This document shows positions 34,815 to 43,035 of a stretch of 64,000 nucleotides of DNA, piece by piece; positions within the stretch are counted from its first letter, which is position 1, and each line of letters opens with the position of its first letter. The notes below the pieces were generated by a model. It was not told where the DNA came from. It did not search any database and saw nothing but the letters and a program-made list of their open reading frames with translations. Source of the DNA: Thalassospira lucentensis (GTDB lineage: Bacteria > Pseudomonadota > Alphaproteobacteria > Rhodospirillales > Thalassospiraceae); contig NZ_JAATOV010000004.1 of assembly GCF_011806425.1 (NCBI RefSeq), positions 304,803 to 368,802 on the forward strand. The letters run 5' to 3'. A program made the translations under genes and the position numbers.

Positions 34815-35582
34815 ATGTCTTTGGAACTTTTCTCGCTCGCCGGAAAAACGGCCCTTATCACTGGCTCTTCGCGCGGTCTTGGCCGCGCCTTTGCCGAGGG
34901 TCTGGCTGCCGCTGGGGCGACGGTCATCCTTAATGGCACCAATTCCGAACGCCTGTCACAGGCCCAAAAGGAAATGTCTGATGCCGGCATGAAGGTTGAC
35001 ACGTCCCTGTTTGACGTTACCGACGAAGCCGCAATCAAGGCCGCCTTTGAACGCTTTGACGCCGATGGTGTTCAGATTGATATCCTGATCAATAATGCTG
35101 GCATCCAGTTCCGCAAACCCATGCTGGAACTCGAAACCGCTGATTGGCAGCGCGTGATTGATACCAATTTGACATCCGCCTTCATGATTGGCCGCGAAGC
35201 TGCAAAACGCATGGTCACCCGTGGACATGGCAAAATCGTCAATATCGGATCGCTGACAAGCGAACTGGCACGCGCAACTGTTGCCCCATATACCGTTGCC
35301 AAAGGCGGCATCAAAATGCTGACAAAGGCGATGGCTGCGGAATGGGCCGAACAGGGCCTTCAGGCCAATGCGATTGGGCCGGGTTACATGCTGACAGACA
35401 TGAACGAAGCGCTGACGTCCAATCCCGAATTTGATGCTTGGGTCAAAGGACGCACACCTGCACGTCGCTGGGGCAAGCCAGAAGAACTGATCGGTACTGC
35501 GATCTATCTCTGCTCGGATGCGTCGAACTACGTCAACGGTCAGATCATCTATGCCGATGGCGGCATGATTTCCGTTCTTTAA
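34815..35582 (+). CDS. SDR oxidoreductase, gluconate 5-dehydrogenase-like
   Basis: This 255-residue SDR has cofactor motif TGSSRGLG, INNAGIQFRKPMLELE, Ser in NIGSLTSEL and YTVAK. The phrase NAGIQFRKPM...W..V...NL is typical of 5-keto-D-gluconate reductases (IdnO type). It follows the dehydratase by 23 bp with a strong AGGAGG site. It would reduce 5-ketogluconate to gluconate after idonate oxidation. Confidence 0.88.
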   Translation: MSLELFSLAGKTALITGSSRGLGRAFAEGLAAAGATVILNGTNSERLSQAQKEMSDAGMKVDTSLFDVTDEAAIKAAFERFDADGVQIDILINNAGIQFRKPMLELETADWQRVIDTNLTSAFMIGREAAKRMVTRGHGKIVNIGSLTSELARATVAPYTVAKGGIKMLTKAMAAEWAEQGLQANAIGPGYMLTDMNEALTSNPEFDAWVKGRTPARRWGKPEELIGTAIYLCSDASNYVNGQIIYADGGMISVL

Positions 35583-35593
35583 GGTGACCGCCC

Positions 35594-36631
35594 ATGTATT
35601 CTGTTGTCATACACTCACCGCACGATCTGCGCATTGACCAGATGGACGTACCGGATGCACCTGCATCCGGCACGGTCACCGTTCAAATCGATAAGGGCGG
35701 TATTTGCGGCTCGGACCTGCATTACTACCATAACGGCGGATTTGGCACGGTGAAAATTCGCGAACCCATGACCTTGGGCCACGAAGTTGCCGGTACGATC
35801 ACCGCCATTGGCGCCAATGTGAATGGCCTTGCCGTGAATGATAAAGTCGCGGTCAATCCATCCATGCCATGTAACGAATGTGAGTATTGCCGCGCAAACA
35901 TGCGCAACCAATGCACGGACATGCGTTTCTTTGGCAGTGCGATGCGCTTTCCCCATCAACAGGGCCTGTTCCGTCAGCAGATCAACCTTCCGGCAGAACA
36001 GCTGGTTAAACTCTCCGCTGACATCAGCATGGAACATGCCGCCTGCAGCGAACCTTTGGCTGTTTGCCTGCATGCTGTTCGCCAAGCCGGTGCGCTGTCG
36101 GGCAAAAAAGTCCTTGTGTCGGGATGTGGCCCAATCGGTTGCCTGACGATCCTCGCCGCGGCCCATTCCGGTGCGCACTGGATTACCGCAACGGATTTAT
36201 CAAAGGCGGCCTTGGATGTTGCCGCACAGGCCGGTGCGAACGCCTGTATTGATGTTGCCCAAAATGCCGATGACTATAAAACGCTTGGCATGAACAAGGG
36301 CACACAAGACGTCGTGTTTGAATGCTCCGGCAGCCCGCAAGCGCTTGCCAGTGCATTTGATGCAGTAAAACCGGGCGGAACCATCGTTACTGTCGGCCTT
36401 GGTGGAAATGGCGAACTACCACTCAGCCTTGCCGTGACCAAAGAAGTCAAAATGATCGGAAGCTTCCGCTTTGATACGGAATTTGCCCAGGCCGCAGAAC
36501 TGATTGACCGCAAGGTTATTGATGTATCGCCGATCATTAGCTCGGTTCTACCTTTCCGGGACGCACAAAAGGCCTTTGACCTTGCCTCAGACCGCAGTCA
36601 GTCCATGAAAGTACAATTGGATTTCAGTTAA
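35594..36631 (+). CDS. L-idonate 5-dehydrogenase-like zinc alcohol dehydrogenase
   Basis: Medium-chain dehydrogenase of 345 residues. It has catalytic zinc motif GICGSDLHYYHNGGFG and GHEVAGTI, four structural-zinc cysteines in CNECEYCRANMRNQC, and cofactor motif VSGCGPIGCL. The HYYxxGGFG phrase resembles IdnD proteins, which oxidise L-idonate to 5-keto-D-gluconate. Its stop overlaps the kinase ATG by one base (TAATG). Confidence 0.9.
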   Translation: MYSVVIHSPHDLRIDQMDVPDAPASGTVTVQIDKGGICGSDLHYYHNGGFGTVKIREPMTLGHEVAGTITAIGANVNGLAVNDKVAVNPSMPCNECEYCRANMRNQCTDMRFFGSAMRFPHQQGLFRQQINLPAEQLVKLSADISMEHAACSEPLAVCLHAVRQAGALSGKKVLVSGCGPIGCLTILAAAHSGAHWITATDLSKAALDVAAQAGANACIDVAQNADDYKTLGMNKGTQDVVFECSGSPQALASAFDAVKPGGTIVTVGLGGNGELPLSLAVTKEVKMIGSFRFDTEFAQAAELIDRKVIDVSPIISSVLPFRDAQKAFDLASDRSQSMKVQLDFS

Positions 36632-37548
36632 TGAAAACCCAGAAAAAAGTACTGTGCATTGGTGAATGTATGGTCGAACTGTCGCCAGCCCATGCCGGAC
36701 TCTGGCGACAGAACTTTGCCGGGGATACCATGAATACAGCATGGTATCTCCGGCAATTATTTAACCAGACGTGGCACGTGGACTACTTTACGGCACTGGG
36801 CCAAGATCAGCTTTCGGATGATATTTATGCCTTCTTGCAACGCGCAGGACTTGGCGTTAATGACATCGTAAGGGTCGCTGATCGTCAGCCTGGCCTGTAT
36901 GCGATCCACCTACAAGACGGCGAACGAAGCTTTTCGTATTGGCGCGAAAACTCGGCAGCAAGGATGCTTGCCGCCGACCCTGATATTCTAAGCCGCGCCA
37001 TGACAAGCCCGGATGTGATTTACTTTTCGGGAATTACCCTTGCGGTCCTTCCGCCCAAAGACCGCGAAACGTTTTTCCAATTGATTGGAAATGCCAAAGA
37101 ACGCGGTAAACAAATCATCTTTGACCCGAACATCCGGCCGAAGCTTTGGCAGACACAAGACGAAATGACGCAAGCTGTCGAAAAAGCAGCCGCTTTATCA
37201 AACCTTGCCCTCCCGAGCTTTTCCGATGAACAGGACGCCTTTGGCGACCTTTCACCGTCCGATACTGCGCTGCGTTACCTTGATCTCGGCTGCGACGAAG
37301 TCGTCGTAAAAAACGCTGACGCCCAAATCATCCATCGTGCCTTAAACACCGACGAAACCCGTTTCGAACCCAAGAAAATCAAACCAATCGACACGACTGG
37401 CGCGGGCGATTCATTTAATGCCGGCTTCATCTACGCCAAATATTCCGGCCAAAGCCTAGCCGAGGCCATCGCACTCGCACAAAACGTCGCCGCCAGCGTC
37501 ATTCAAACACAAGGCGCAATCGCTGAGCTTCCAAAGTCGATCATATAG
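36631..37548 (+). CDS. 2-keto-3-deoxygluconate kinase-like sugar kinase (PfkB family)
   Basis: PfkB-family kinase of 305 residues. It begins KVLCIGECMVELSP and has AGDTMNTAWYLRQL in the substrate-binding region, FDPNIRPKLW, and the catalytic anion-hole motif DTTGAGDSFNAGF. KDG kinases form 2-keto-3-deoxy-6-phosphogluconate for the Entner-Doudoroff aldolase, which is not in this window. It is the last gene of the TRAP sugar-acid operon and the logical sink of the dehydratase product. Confidence 0.92.
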   Translation: MKTQKKVLCIGECMVELSPAHAGLWRQNFAGDTMNTAWYLRQLFNQTWHVDYFTALGQDQLSDDIYAFLQRAGLGVNDIVRVADRQPGLYAIHLQDGERSFSYWRENSAARMLAADPDILSRAMTSPDVIYFSGITLAVLPPKDRETFFQLIGNAKERGKQIIFDPNIRPKLWQTQDEMTQAVEKAAALSNLALPSFSDEQDAFGDLSPSDTALRYLDLGCDEVVVKNADAQIIHRALNTDETRFEPKKIKPIDTTGAGDSFNAGFIYAKYSGQSLAEAIALAQNVAASVIQTQGAIAELPKSII

Positions 37549-37732
37549 TAATTTTGACTGCCAGATAACTTGACACGGGTTGACGCATAAGCTGCAGAAG
37601 CCATGTGCTCATAAAGAGAACTAAAGACATGATAGGCTAATTCTTGGTGGCCTATCCGCCTACCAATAGAACGTGGACGCGTCACTCTTGATCTGATTTA
37701 TAGAGTGCCGAGACTTAAAATCTGGATTAACG

Positions 37733-39535
37733 TCAGTTGCGTTCTGTCGCAAGGTCATCACCACGTAACAGATCCGCATAAACGCCGTTAAGAGCAACCA
37801 GCTCGTGATGACTACCCTGCTCTGTAATTTGGCCTTCTTTCATAACCACGATCAGATCGGCATGACGGATCGTTGAGAGACGATGCGCAATGGTAATCGT
37901 TGTTCGACCTTCTGACATATGTTTCAGCGACGATGTCATCGTCCGTTCTGTGCGTGTATCAAGCGCACTGGTTGCCTCATCCAAAAGAAGTATTGGCGGG
38001 TCGCGCAGAATCGTTCGCGCAAGAACCAACCGCTGCTTCTCCCCTCCCGAGAACCTGTATCCATCGTCCCCAACCAGAGTGTCATAGCTATCTGGTAAAG
38101 ATGCCACATAATCGTGAATTTGAGCGATTTTCGCCGCGGTGATCAGTTCAGCCTGCGTCGCATCCGGCTTTGCAAACCGCAAGTTTTCTGCCACCGAAGC
38201 ATGAAACAAATAGGGTTCTTGCGGAACAACCCCCAACATTTCCGAAAGCGTTTCAAAGCTGAGATCACGCAGATCGGCGCCATCAAACCTGATTGAACCA
38301 CTATCAACGTCGTAAAGACGCGCCAACAAATAACCGAGAGTGGTCTTACCCGACCCAGTTGGGCCAACAATAGCGACCTTGCTGCCTGCGGGAATTGTCA
38401 GGCTAATGTCATTTACAGCACTCGAACTTGCCTCATGATAGGCAAAGCTGACATTATTCAGCTCCACCTGACCGCGCATTTCTGAACGTCGAATGGTAAC
38501 GGGGACAGATTGCTCGGTGATCTCAACCGGTTTGTCCAGATACTCGAAAATCCGTGCAAACAATGCACGTGTCTTTCGCGTATCGCGTCCGATTTCCAAC
38601 AATTGTTCGAAGGGCCACAGTAGCTGTTCCTGCAACGCGATCATGGCCACCAGCGTGCCTATGGTGGCGGGATTGTCGGTCTGCATAAGAAGGCCGCCCA
38701 CCAATAATGTTATCGCAGGCAGGACGGCAAGTGCAAAGCTGATCAACGACCATTGCCATTCACCAGCGGTATGTGACTTGACTTCAAGCTTCGCGAGATC
38801 GCCCGATATCCTAGCAAATCGCTGTACAAGATGCGGGCCCCTTCCCATCGTGCGCGCAAGTATAATACCCGATGTCGAAAGTGTCTCTTGAACAACCACC
38901 GACATGTCTGCGGCTTGGGCCTGTTGTTGATAAGTCAGCGCTTCACGTAACCGGGCAACACGATTGCTAATCAGGATGGTACCTGGCACCGCGAACAACA
39001 CAAAAAGTGCCAATCGCCAATCAAGGATCACAATTGCAATAGCAGTCATGATAACGGCACTGAGTGAACGACCTAGGTCATTCGCCGTTTCAGTGACCAA
39101 AGATTGCAAGCCATCGATATCATTGGCGATGCGCGACTGCACCTCGCCCACCCGCGTCTGTGTAAAAAATCTCAGCGAAAGACTTTGAAGATGGGTGTAA
39201 ATCCGCACCCGCAAGGCATGCAAAATCCCCTGCCCGATGCGCGACATGAGGATTACCTGATATGCACCGACCGCCGAAGAGAGCACGGCGACAACAACCA
39301 TGCCCGCCACCAACTCAAGAAGCAGTTTGAGATCATGCGTTGGCAAAGCTTTGTCAATGATCGCACGCAATAGAAACGGGCCAGCCAGTCCGACCGCCGA
39401 CGCCAAGAGCATAAGCAATATGACTGCTGTAACCCGTTTCCGGTAAGCGGAGAAAAGTGACAAAATGCGTCGAAGTGATACATGCCGCTCAGCAAGAGCA
39501 GCATAATCACCAGAAGTATCGAGTTTTTCAGACAT
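37733..39535 (-). CDS. ABC multidrug/lipid-type exporter, fused membrane and ATPase domains
   Basis: This 600-residue half-transporter has six membrane segments within about residues 28-310. The ATPase domain has Walker A GPTGSGKTT, signature FSGGEKQR, Walker B ILLLDEATSALD and the H-loop IAHRLST. Such MsbA/BmrA-type homodimers export drugs or lipids. The ATG at 39535 (MSEKLD) is preferred; the longer GTG start overlaps the kinase gene and lacks a ribosome site. It follows the two-component genes by 8 bp, so its expression is probably tied to envelope or drug stress. Confidence 0.93.
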   Translation of the reverse strand: MSEKLDTSGDYAALAERHVSLRRILSLFSAYRKRVTAVILLMLLASAVGLAGPFLLRAIIDKALPTHDLKLLLELVAGMVVVAVLSSAVGAYQVILMSRIGQGILHALRVRIYTHLQSLSLRFFTQTRVGEVQSRIANDIDGLQSLVTETANDLGRSLSAVIMTAIAIVILDWRLALFVLFAVPGTILISNRVARLREALTYQQQAQAADMSVVVQETLSTSGIILARTMGRGPHLVQRFARISGDLAKLEVKSHTAGEWQWSLISFALAVLPAITLLVGGLLMQTDNPATIGTLVAMIALQEQLLWPFEQLLEIGRDTRKTRALFARIFEYLDKPVEITEQSVPVTIRRSEMRGQVELNNVSFAYHEASSSAVNDISLTIPAGSKVAIVGPTGSGKTTLGYLLARLYDVDSGSIRFDGADLRDLSFETLSEMLGVVPQEPYLFHASVAENLRFAKPDATQAELITAAKIAQIHDYVASLPDSYDTLVGDDGYRFSGGEKQRLVLARTILRDPPILLLDEATSALDTRTERTMTSSLKHMSEGRTTITIAHRLSTIRHADLIVVMKEGQITEQGSHHELVALNGVYADLLRGDDLATERN

Positions 39536-39543
39536 GGGGACAA

Positions 39544-40611
39544 TCAGACGATAGGGATTGCTTGGCACGGCAATCGGATTTCGACGGCAAGACCCGGTTC
39601 ATCAATGGGCAATATAACCGCGTCGCCCCCGTGTGCTTGTGCAATCGCCTTTACAATCGGCAAGCCCAAGCCGGAACCACCACTCTTACGCCCCCGCGAA
39701 TCATCCGCACGCCAGAACCGTTCAAAGGCCCGTGCGCGGCTCTCGTCAGGAAGACCCGGTCCTGTATCCGTACAGCGGAAGAAAACATGCTGTTCGTCCA
39801 CACCGGTCTCAACATGCACTGATCTTTGCGGTGCATACCGACAACAGTTTTCAAGAACCGCAACAAATGCCTGCCGCAAACGCGATTGATCCGCTCTCAG
39901 TCCAGCACAGCACAAATTTCGCGTTACAGTAATCCCAGCGGCATTGAAATGCCCCTCAAGCGAGGCAAGTGCGGCTTCGGCCTCCACCGCAATATCGAGA
40001 GATGAATATTGCAGATCCAATTGACCGGCGTTACTCAGCGCCAGCGTTCGCAGTTCCTCGACAATCGCCGAAAGGTCATCCACATGATTAATCAAGCGGC
40101 CATATAGTTCCGGACTAGGGAAGAAAGCACCATCGAGCAACCCCTGGAGCCGCCCACGCAGAATGGTCAAAGGTGTTCGTAATTCATGCGCAATGGCCGA
40201 GTTCGAATATTTCAATTCGGCCTCGGCGCGCTGCAATCGGCCGGCCATCTGATTGAAGTCATTTACCAGCTCACTCGCCTCTCCAAAGTTGCCTTTGCTC
40301 AATGAGGCGCGTGCCGAGAAATCTCCATTCGCAACCTTTCGCGCAGCCGCAGCAACCGACTTCAAAGGATCAACAATCCGCCGAGCAAGAACCCAGCCCA
40401 ACAACGAGGCGCTTAAGATACCAACCCCAAGGAGGAGGCCCAACATTACGATGTCACCGGTGCGCAAAATGTCATCGTCAGTAAATTCCGGATAGAGCCA
40501 CTCATAAATGAAAAAGAAATAAGCAGTTAAACCGAAATAAACGACGACGAAAGCAAGCAGTGTAAGCGCAATCATTGAGCGAACAATGCGGGAATTCAGA
40601 TTACTTACCAT
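39544..40611 (-). CDS. Sensor histidine kinase (BaeS/AdeS-like)
   Basis: This 355-residue kinase has two membrane segments near the N-terminus (about residues 11-33 and 52-77), a HAMP linker (RIVDPLKSVAAAARKVANGDFSAR), the H-box AIAHELRTPLTIL, N-box VLENCCRYAP and G-boxes DTGPGLPDE and GGSGLGLPIVK. The periplasmic part is only about 20 residues, so it probably senses within the membrane. The ATG at 40611 lies inside the regulator's last codons (11-bp overlap). Earlier starts would overlap it further. Confidence 0.92.
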   Translation of the reverse strand: MVSNLNSRIVRSMIALTLLAFVVVYFGLTAYFFFIYEWLYPEFTDDDILRTGDIVMLGLLLGVGILSASLLGWVLARRIVDPLKSVAAAARKVANGDFSARASLSKGNFGEASELVNDFNQMAGRLQRAEAELKYSNSAIAHELRTPLTILRGRLQGLLDGAFFPSPELYGRLINHVDDLSAIVEELRTLALSNAGQLDLQYSSLDIAVEAEAALASLEGHFNAAGITVTRNLCCAGLRADQSRLRQAFVAVLENCCRYAPQRSVHVETGVDEQHVFFRCTDTGPGLPDESRARAFERFWRADDSRGRKSGGSGLGLPIVKAIAQAHGGDAVILPIDEPGLAVEIRLPCQAIPIV

Positions 40612-41299
40612 GTGTGTTGTCCAGTCGGTAGCCAACACCACGAACACCGACAAGCATACCATCCGCGCCAGCAGCTGCCAGTTTCCGACGCAGATTGCTA
40701 ACATGGCTATCTACCGTGCGATCAAGCGCCTCGCCCTCTGGCAAACACGCATCGACCAGTTCAGAACGTTCAAAAACTCGGCCAATTCGTAATGCCATAA
40801 ATGCCAGAATGCGAAATTCAGTTCTGGTCAAGCCAAGTGTAAACTCGCCTTCTGGGCTTTCGACCTCGACCCGATAGGCTTGCGGATCAATAGTCAACGG
40901 TCCAACGCGCAACATTTTCTCAGTATCGCCGGCAATGGTTCGCCGCAAGACCGCCTTCACACGTGCTACGATCTCAAGCGGATTAAACGGTTTAACCACA
41001 TAGTCGTCTGCACCAATACGCAGCGCCTGTAACTTGTCTAGATCCTCCGCCAGCGCTGTTACCATGATGACTGGCGTATCGCCCCTGCGACGTATCGCAG
41101 CTAAAACCTCATAGCCGTCCTGTCCCGGCAGCTTGATGTCAAGCACCACAAGATCAGGACGCAAGCTTTGGTGATGCGCAAGCCCGGTCGTGCCGTCACC
41201 TGCGGTGACGACCCGAAAACCTTCGCGTGACAGGTATGTCCCGATGATTTCGGCAATCTCGGGCTCGTCTTCGATGATCAGAATTAAGGCGTTGTTCAT
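40601..41299 (-). CDS. OmpR-family response regulator (BaeR/AdeR-like)
   Basis: This 232-residue regulator has receiver domain acidic cluster IIEDEPE, phosphoacceptor Asp in VVLDIKLPGQDG, Thr in MVTALAED, Lys in VKPFNPLE and a C-terminal winged HTH ending VRGVGYRLDN. It is first in a three-gene operon with its kinase and an ABC exporter. The MacAB-NodT-like operon lies just upstream on the same strand and is a likely target. ATG 41299 is used; ATG 41305 two codons earlier cannot be excluded. Confidence 0.92.
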   Translation of the reverse strand: MNNALILIIEDEPEIAEIIGTYLSREGFRVVTAGDGTTGLAHHQSLRPDLVVLDIKLPGQDGYEVLAAIRRRGDTPVIMVTALAEDLDKLQALRIGADDYVVKPFNPLEIVARVKAVLRRTIAGDTEKMLRVGPLTIDPQAYRVEVESPEGEFTLGLTRTEFRILAFMALRIGRVFERSELVDACLPEGEALDRTVDSHVSNLRRKLAAAGADGMLVGVRGVGYRLDNTHGK

Positions 41300-41638
41300 G
41301 ACCATGCTTTCAATCTTTGACGTCCAACCCAAAAGAACTCATTTGGCAGAAGCATCCATCAATTAGCAACGCGCAATGTCGTGCGTGACACTTCATTGAA
41401 CACGATTAGCCTGTTGCATTACGATTCTCAAAAATAACCCACTTTGCGGTCCACCAGCACACAGCGTCATGCTCATCCAGATCGCAATTGGTAGATAACA
41501 CTCAACGCTTAACATCCCCATGTCGAGAGCAGGTTAAATGTTTATGGAGGTTCCATGGAGACATTCGATACTGGGGCCACCAATGTATCTGGTTTAATTA
41601 CTCGCCCTGTATTTTTCGATCCTGACTGGCGCACCTTA
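41300..41638. other. Intergenic region between NodT-like gene and response regulator gene
   Basis: About 340 bp, holding the presumed promoter of the two-component/ABC operon. No terminator hairpin with a T tract was recognised. A plus-strand frame starting at 41555 after a GGAGG runs into the end of the NodT gene in antisense and is not accepted as a gene. Confidence 0.5.
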
Positions 41639-43033
41639 TTATCGCGCTGCCGCGACTTCGTCTTTGGCAAGAGTAGTACTGCCACCGAGCGCACGATACA
41701 GAAGGGATTCGTTGACGAACTGCGCCAGCTGCACATCGGCAAATGACTCTTCGGCAGAACGCCGACGTTCCTGCGCATCAAGCCAGATACGCAAAGTGAT
41801 TGCACCCGCCCGATAACGCGTTTCGGAAAGCTTCTCGACTTCGCGAGCTGCCATATACGCATTATCCAACCTACGTGACTGCTCTACATAGTTGGTGCGT
41901 GCACCAAGCGCATTGGCCACATCGGCGAACGCATTAAGCAAAGTGTTTCGAAATGTAGCTACGGCCTCTTCATATTGAGCTTGTGAAACCGCGATTTTCA
42001 GATCCATGTCCTTAAGATTCAAAAATGACAGAACAGTCCCGGCACCCAGTGTCGCGACGGGATTGGAAATGAAAGATAAAAGTTGGTCACTGCTTGTACC
42101 AACCCCACCAGTAAGCGAGATTCCCGGATAAAAGCTAGTCCGCGTCGTATCCACATTCTTTAATGCCGCCTTTAACCGAGCTTCCGCCGCACGAAGGTCG
42201 GGACGACGGGCAAGAATATCTGCGGGCAAGCCTGGCATCATCGCTGGCAACTTCTGTCTTGGCAAAGACAGTAACTCGGGGACCGGACTTGGCGCACCGT
42301 TCAAAAGAACCGTGAGCACATTTCTCAAAACAAGGCGTGCCTGCTTCAATTGTGACACACGCCCGGCCTGTGTCTCGACAGTCTGTTCCACTTCAAAAAG
42401 TTCAAGTTCAGAAACGTCGCCAAAATCCAATTGTTTTCGGACAAGGTCCTGTACTTGCCTTAAATAATCGAGACTATTTTCAGCCGACGTAACTGCCTGA
42501 TTGGCATGCGCAATACGGAAATAGGTCTCGATCGTCATTCCGATTATTGCAAGACGTGCCGCCTCGTAATCCTCAAGCGTTGCTTCGGCTTCAAAATTCG
42601 CATTTTCGCGCTGCGCTGCCAGTTTACCCCATAAATCAACTTCGTAGGAAAGCCCGACTGAAGCCGACGAAGATGAGGTTGATACCGCATTCCCATCAAG
42701 CGGCCTTGATCTCGAACTGTTAAGACTGCCGCTCAATTTCGGAAATAGCGCATTTGCCGCAAGATCGGCTTGAAAAAGTGCTCTGCGGGCACGAAGGGAT
42801 GCTGAGAAAATGTCATTATTGCGGGCAACAACTTCGCGGATCAGGGTGTTCAATTCGCTATCCCCGAACGCAGCCCACCACTGATCAGTACTTTCCTTAA
42901 CCATGTCTTCAGAAGTCGATTCAGCCCATGTAGGCCCCTCTGGTAAGTCGGGGCGCAGATAGCCTGTCGACAGGCTCGTGCAACCGACAAGAGCGATAAA
43001 AAGGCAGGGAATGGTCAATCTGACGAAAAGCAT
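41639..43033 (-). CDS. Outer-membrane efflux lipoprotein, NodT/TolC family
   Basis: This 464-residue protein has a lipoprotein signal MLFVRLTIPCLFIALVGC, with acylated Cys18. Two repeated helical-hairpin halves typical of NodT/OprM channels follow (first half WWAAFGDSELNTLIREVVARNNDI, second half PADILARRPDLRAAEARLKAA). It provides the outer-membrane exit duct. The gene lies 2 bp after the MacB-like gene in the order macA-macB-nodT, so it is the dedicated channel of this pump rather than of the type I secretion locus. Confidence 0.93.
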   Translation of the reverse strand: MLFVRLTIPCLFIALVGCTSLSTGYLRPDLPEGPTWAESTSEDMVKESTDQWWAAFGDSELNTLIREVVARNNDIFSASLRARRALFQADLAANALFPKLSGSLNSSRSRPLDGNAVSTSSSSASVGLSYEVDLWGKLAAQRENANFEAEATLEDYEAARLAIIGMTIETYFRIAHANQAVTSAENSLDYLRQVQDLVRKQLDFGDVSELELFEVEQTVETQAGRVSQLKQARLVLRNVLTVLLNGAPSPVPELLSLPRQKLPAMMPGLPADILARRPDLRAAEARLKAALKNVDTTRTSFYPGISLTGGVGTSSDQLLSFISNPVATLGAGTVLSFLNLKDMDLKIAVSQAQYEEAVATFRNTLLNAFADVANALGARTNYVEQSRRLDNAYMAAREVEKLSETRYRAGAITLRIWLDAQERRRSAEESFADVQLAQFVNESLLYRALGGSTTLAKDEVAAAR

Positions 43034-43035
43034 GG

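Noticed and set aside
37549..37732. Short interval with ATAGGC/GCCTAT arms between KDG kinase and the ABC exporter gene
   Set aside because: Arms are only 6 bp with no T run and no tRNA-like fold, so neither a terminator nor an RNA gene could be supported.
41555..41746. Plus-strand frame of 63 codons with a good GGAGG site before the ATG
   Set aside because: Its second half is antisense to the conserved C-terminus of the NodT-like gene, and it shows no recognisable family features.
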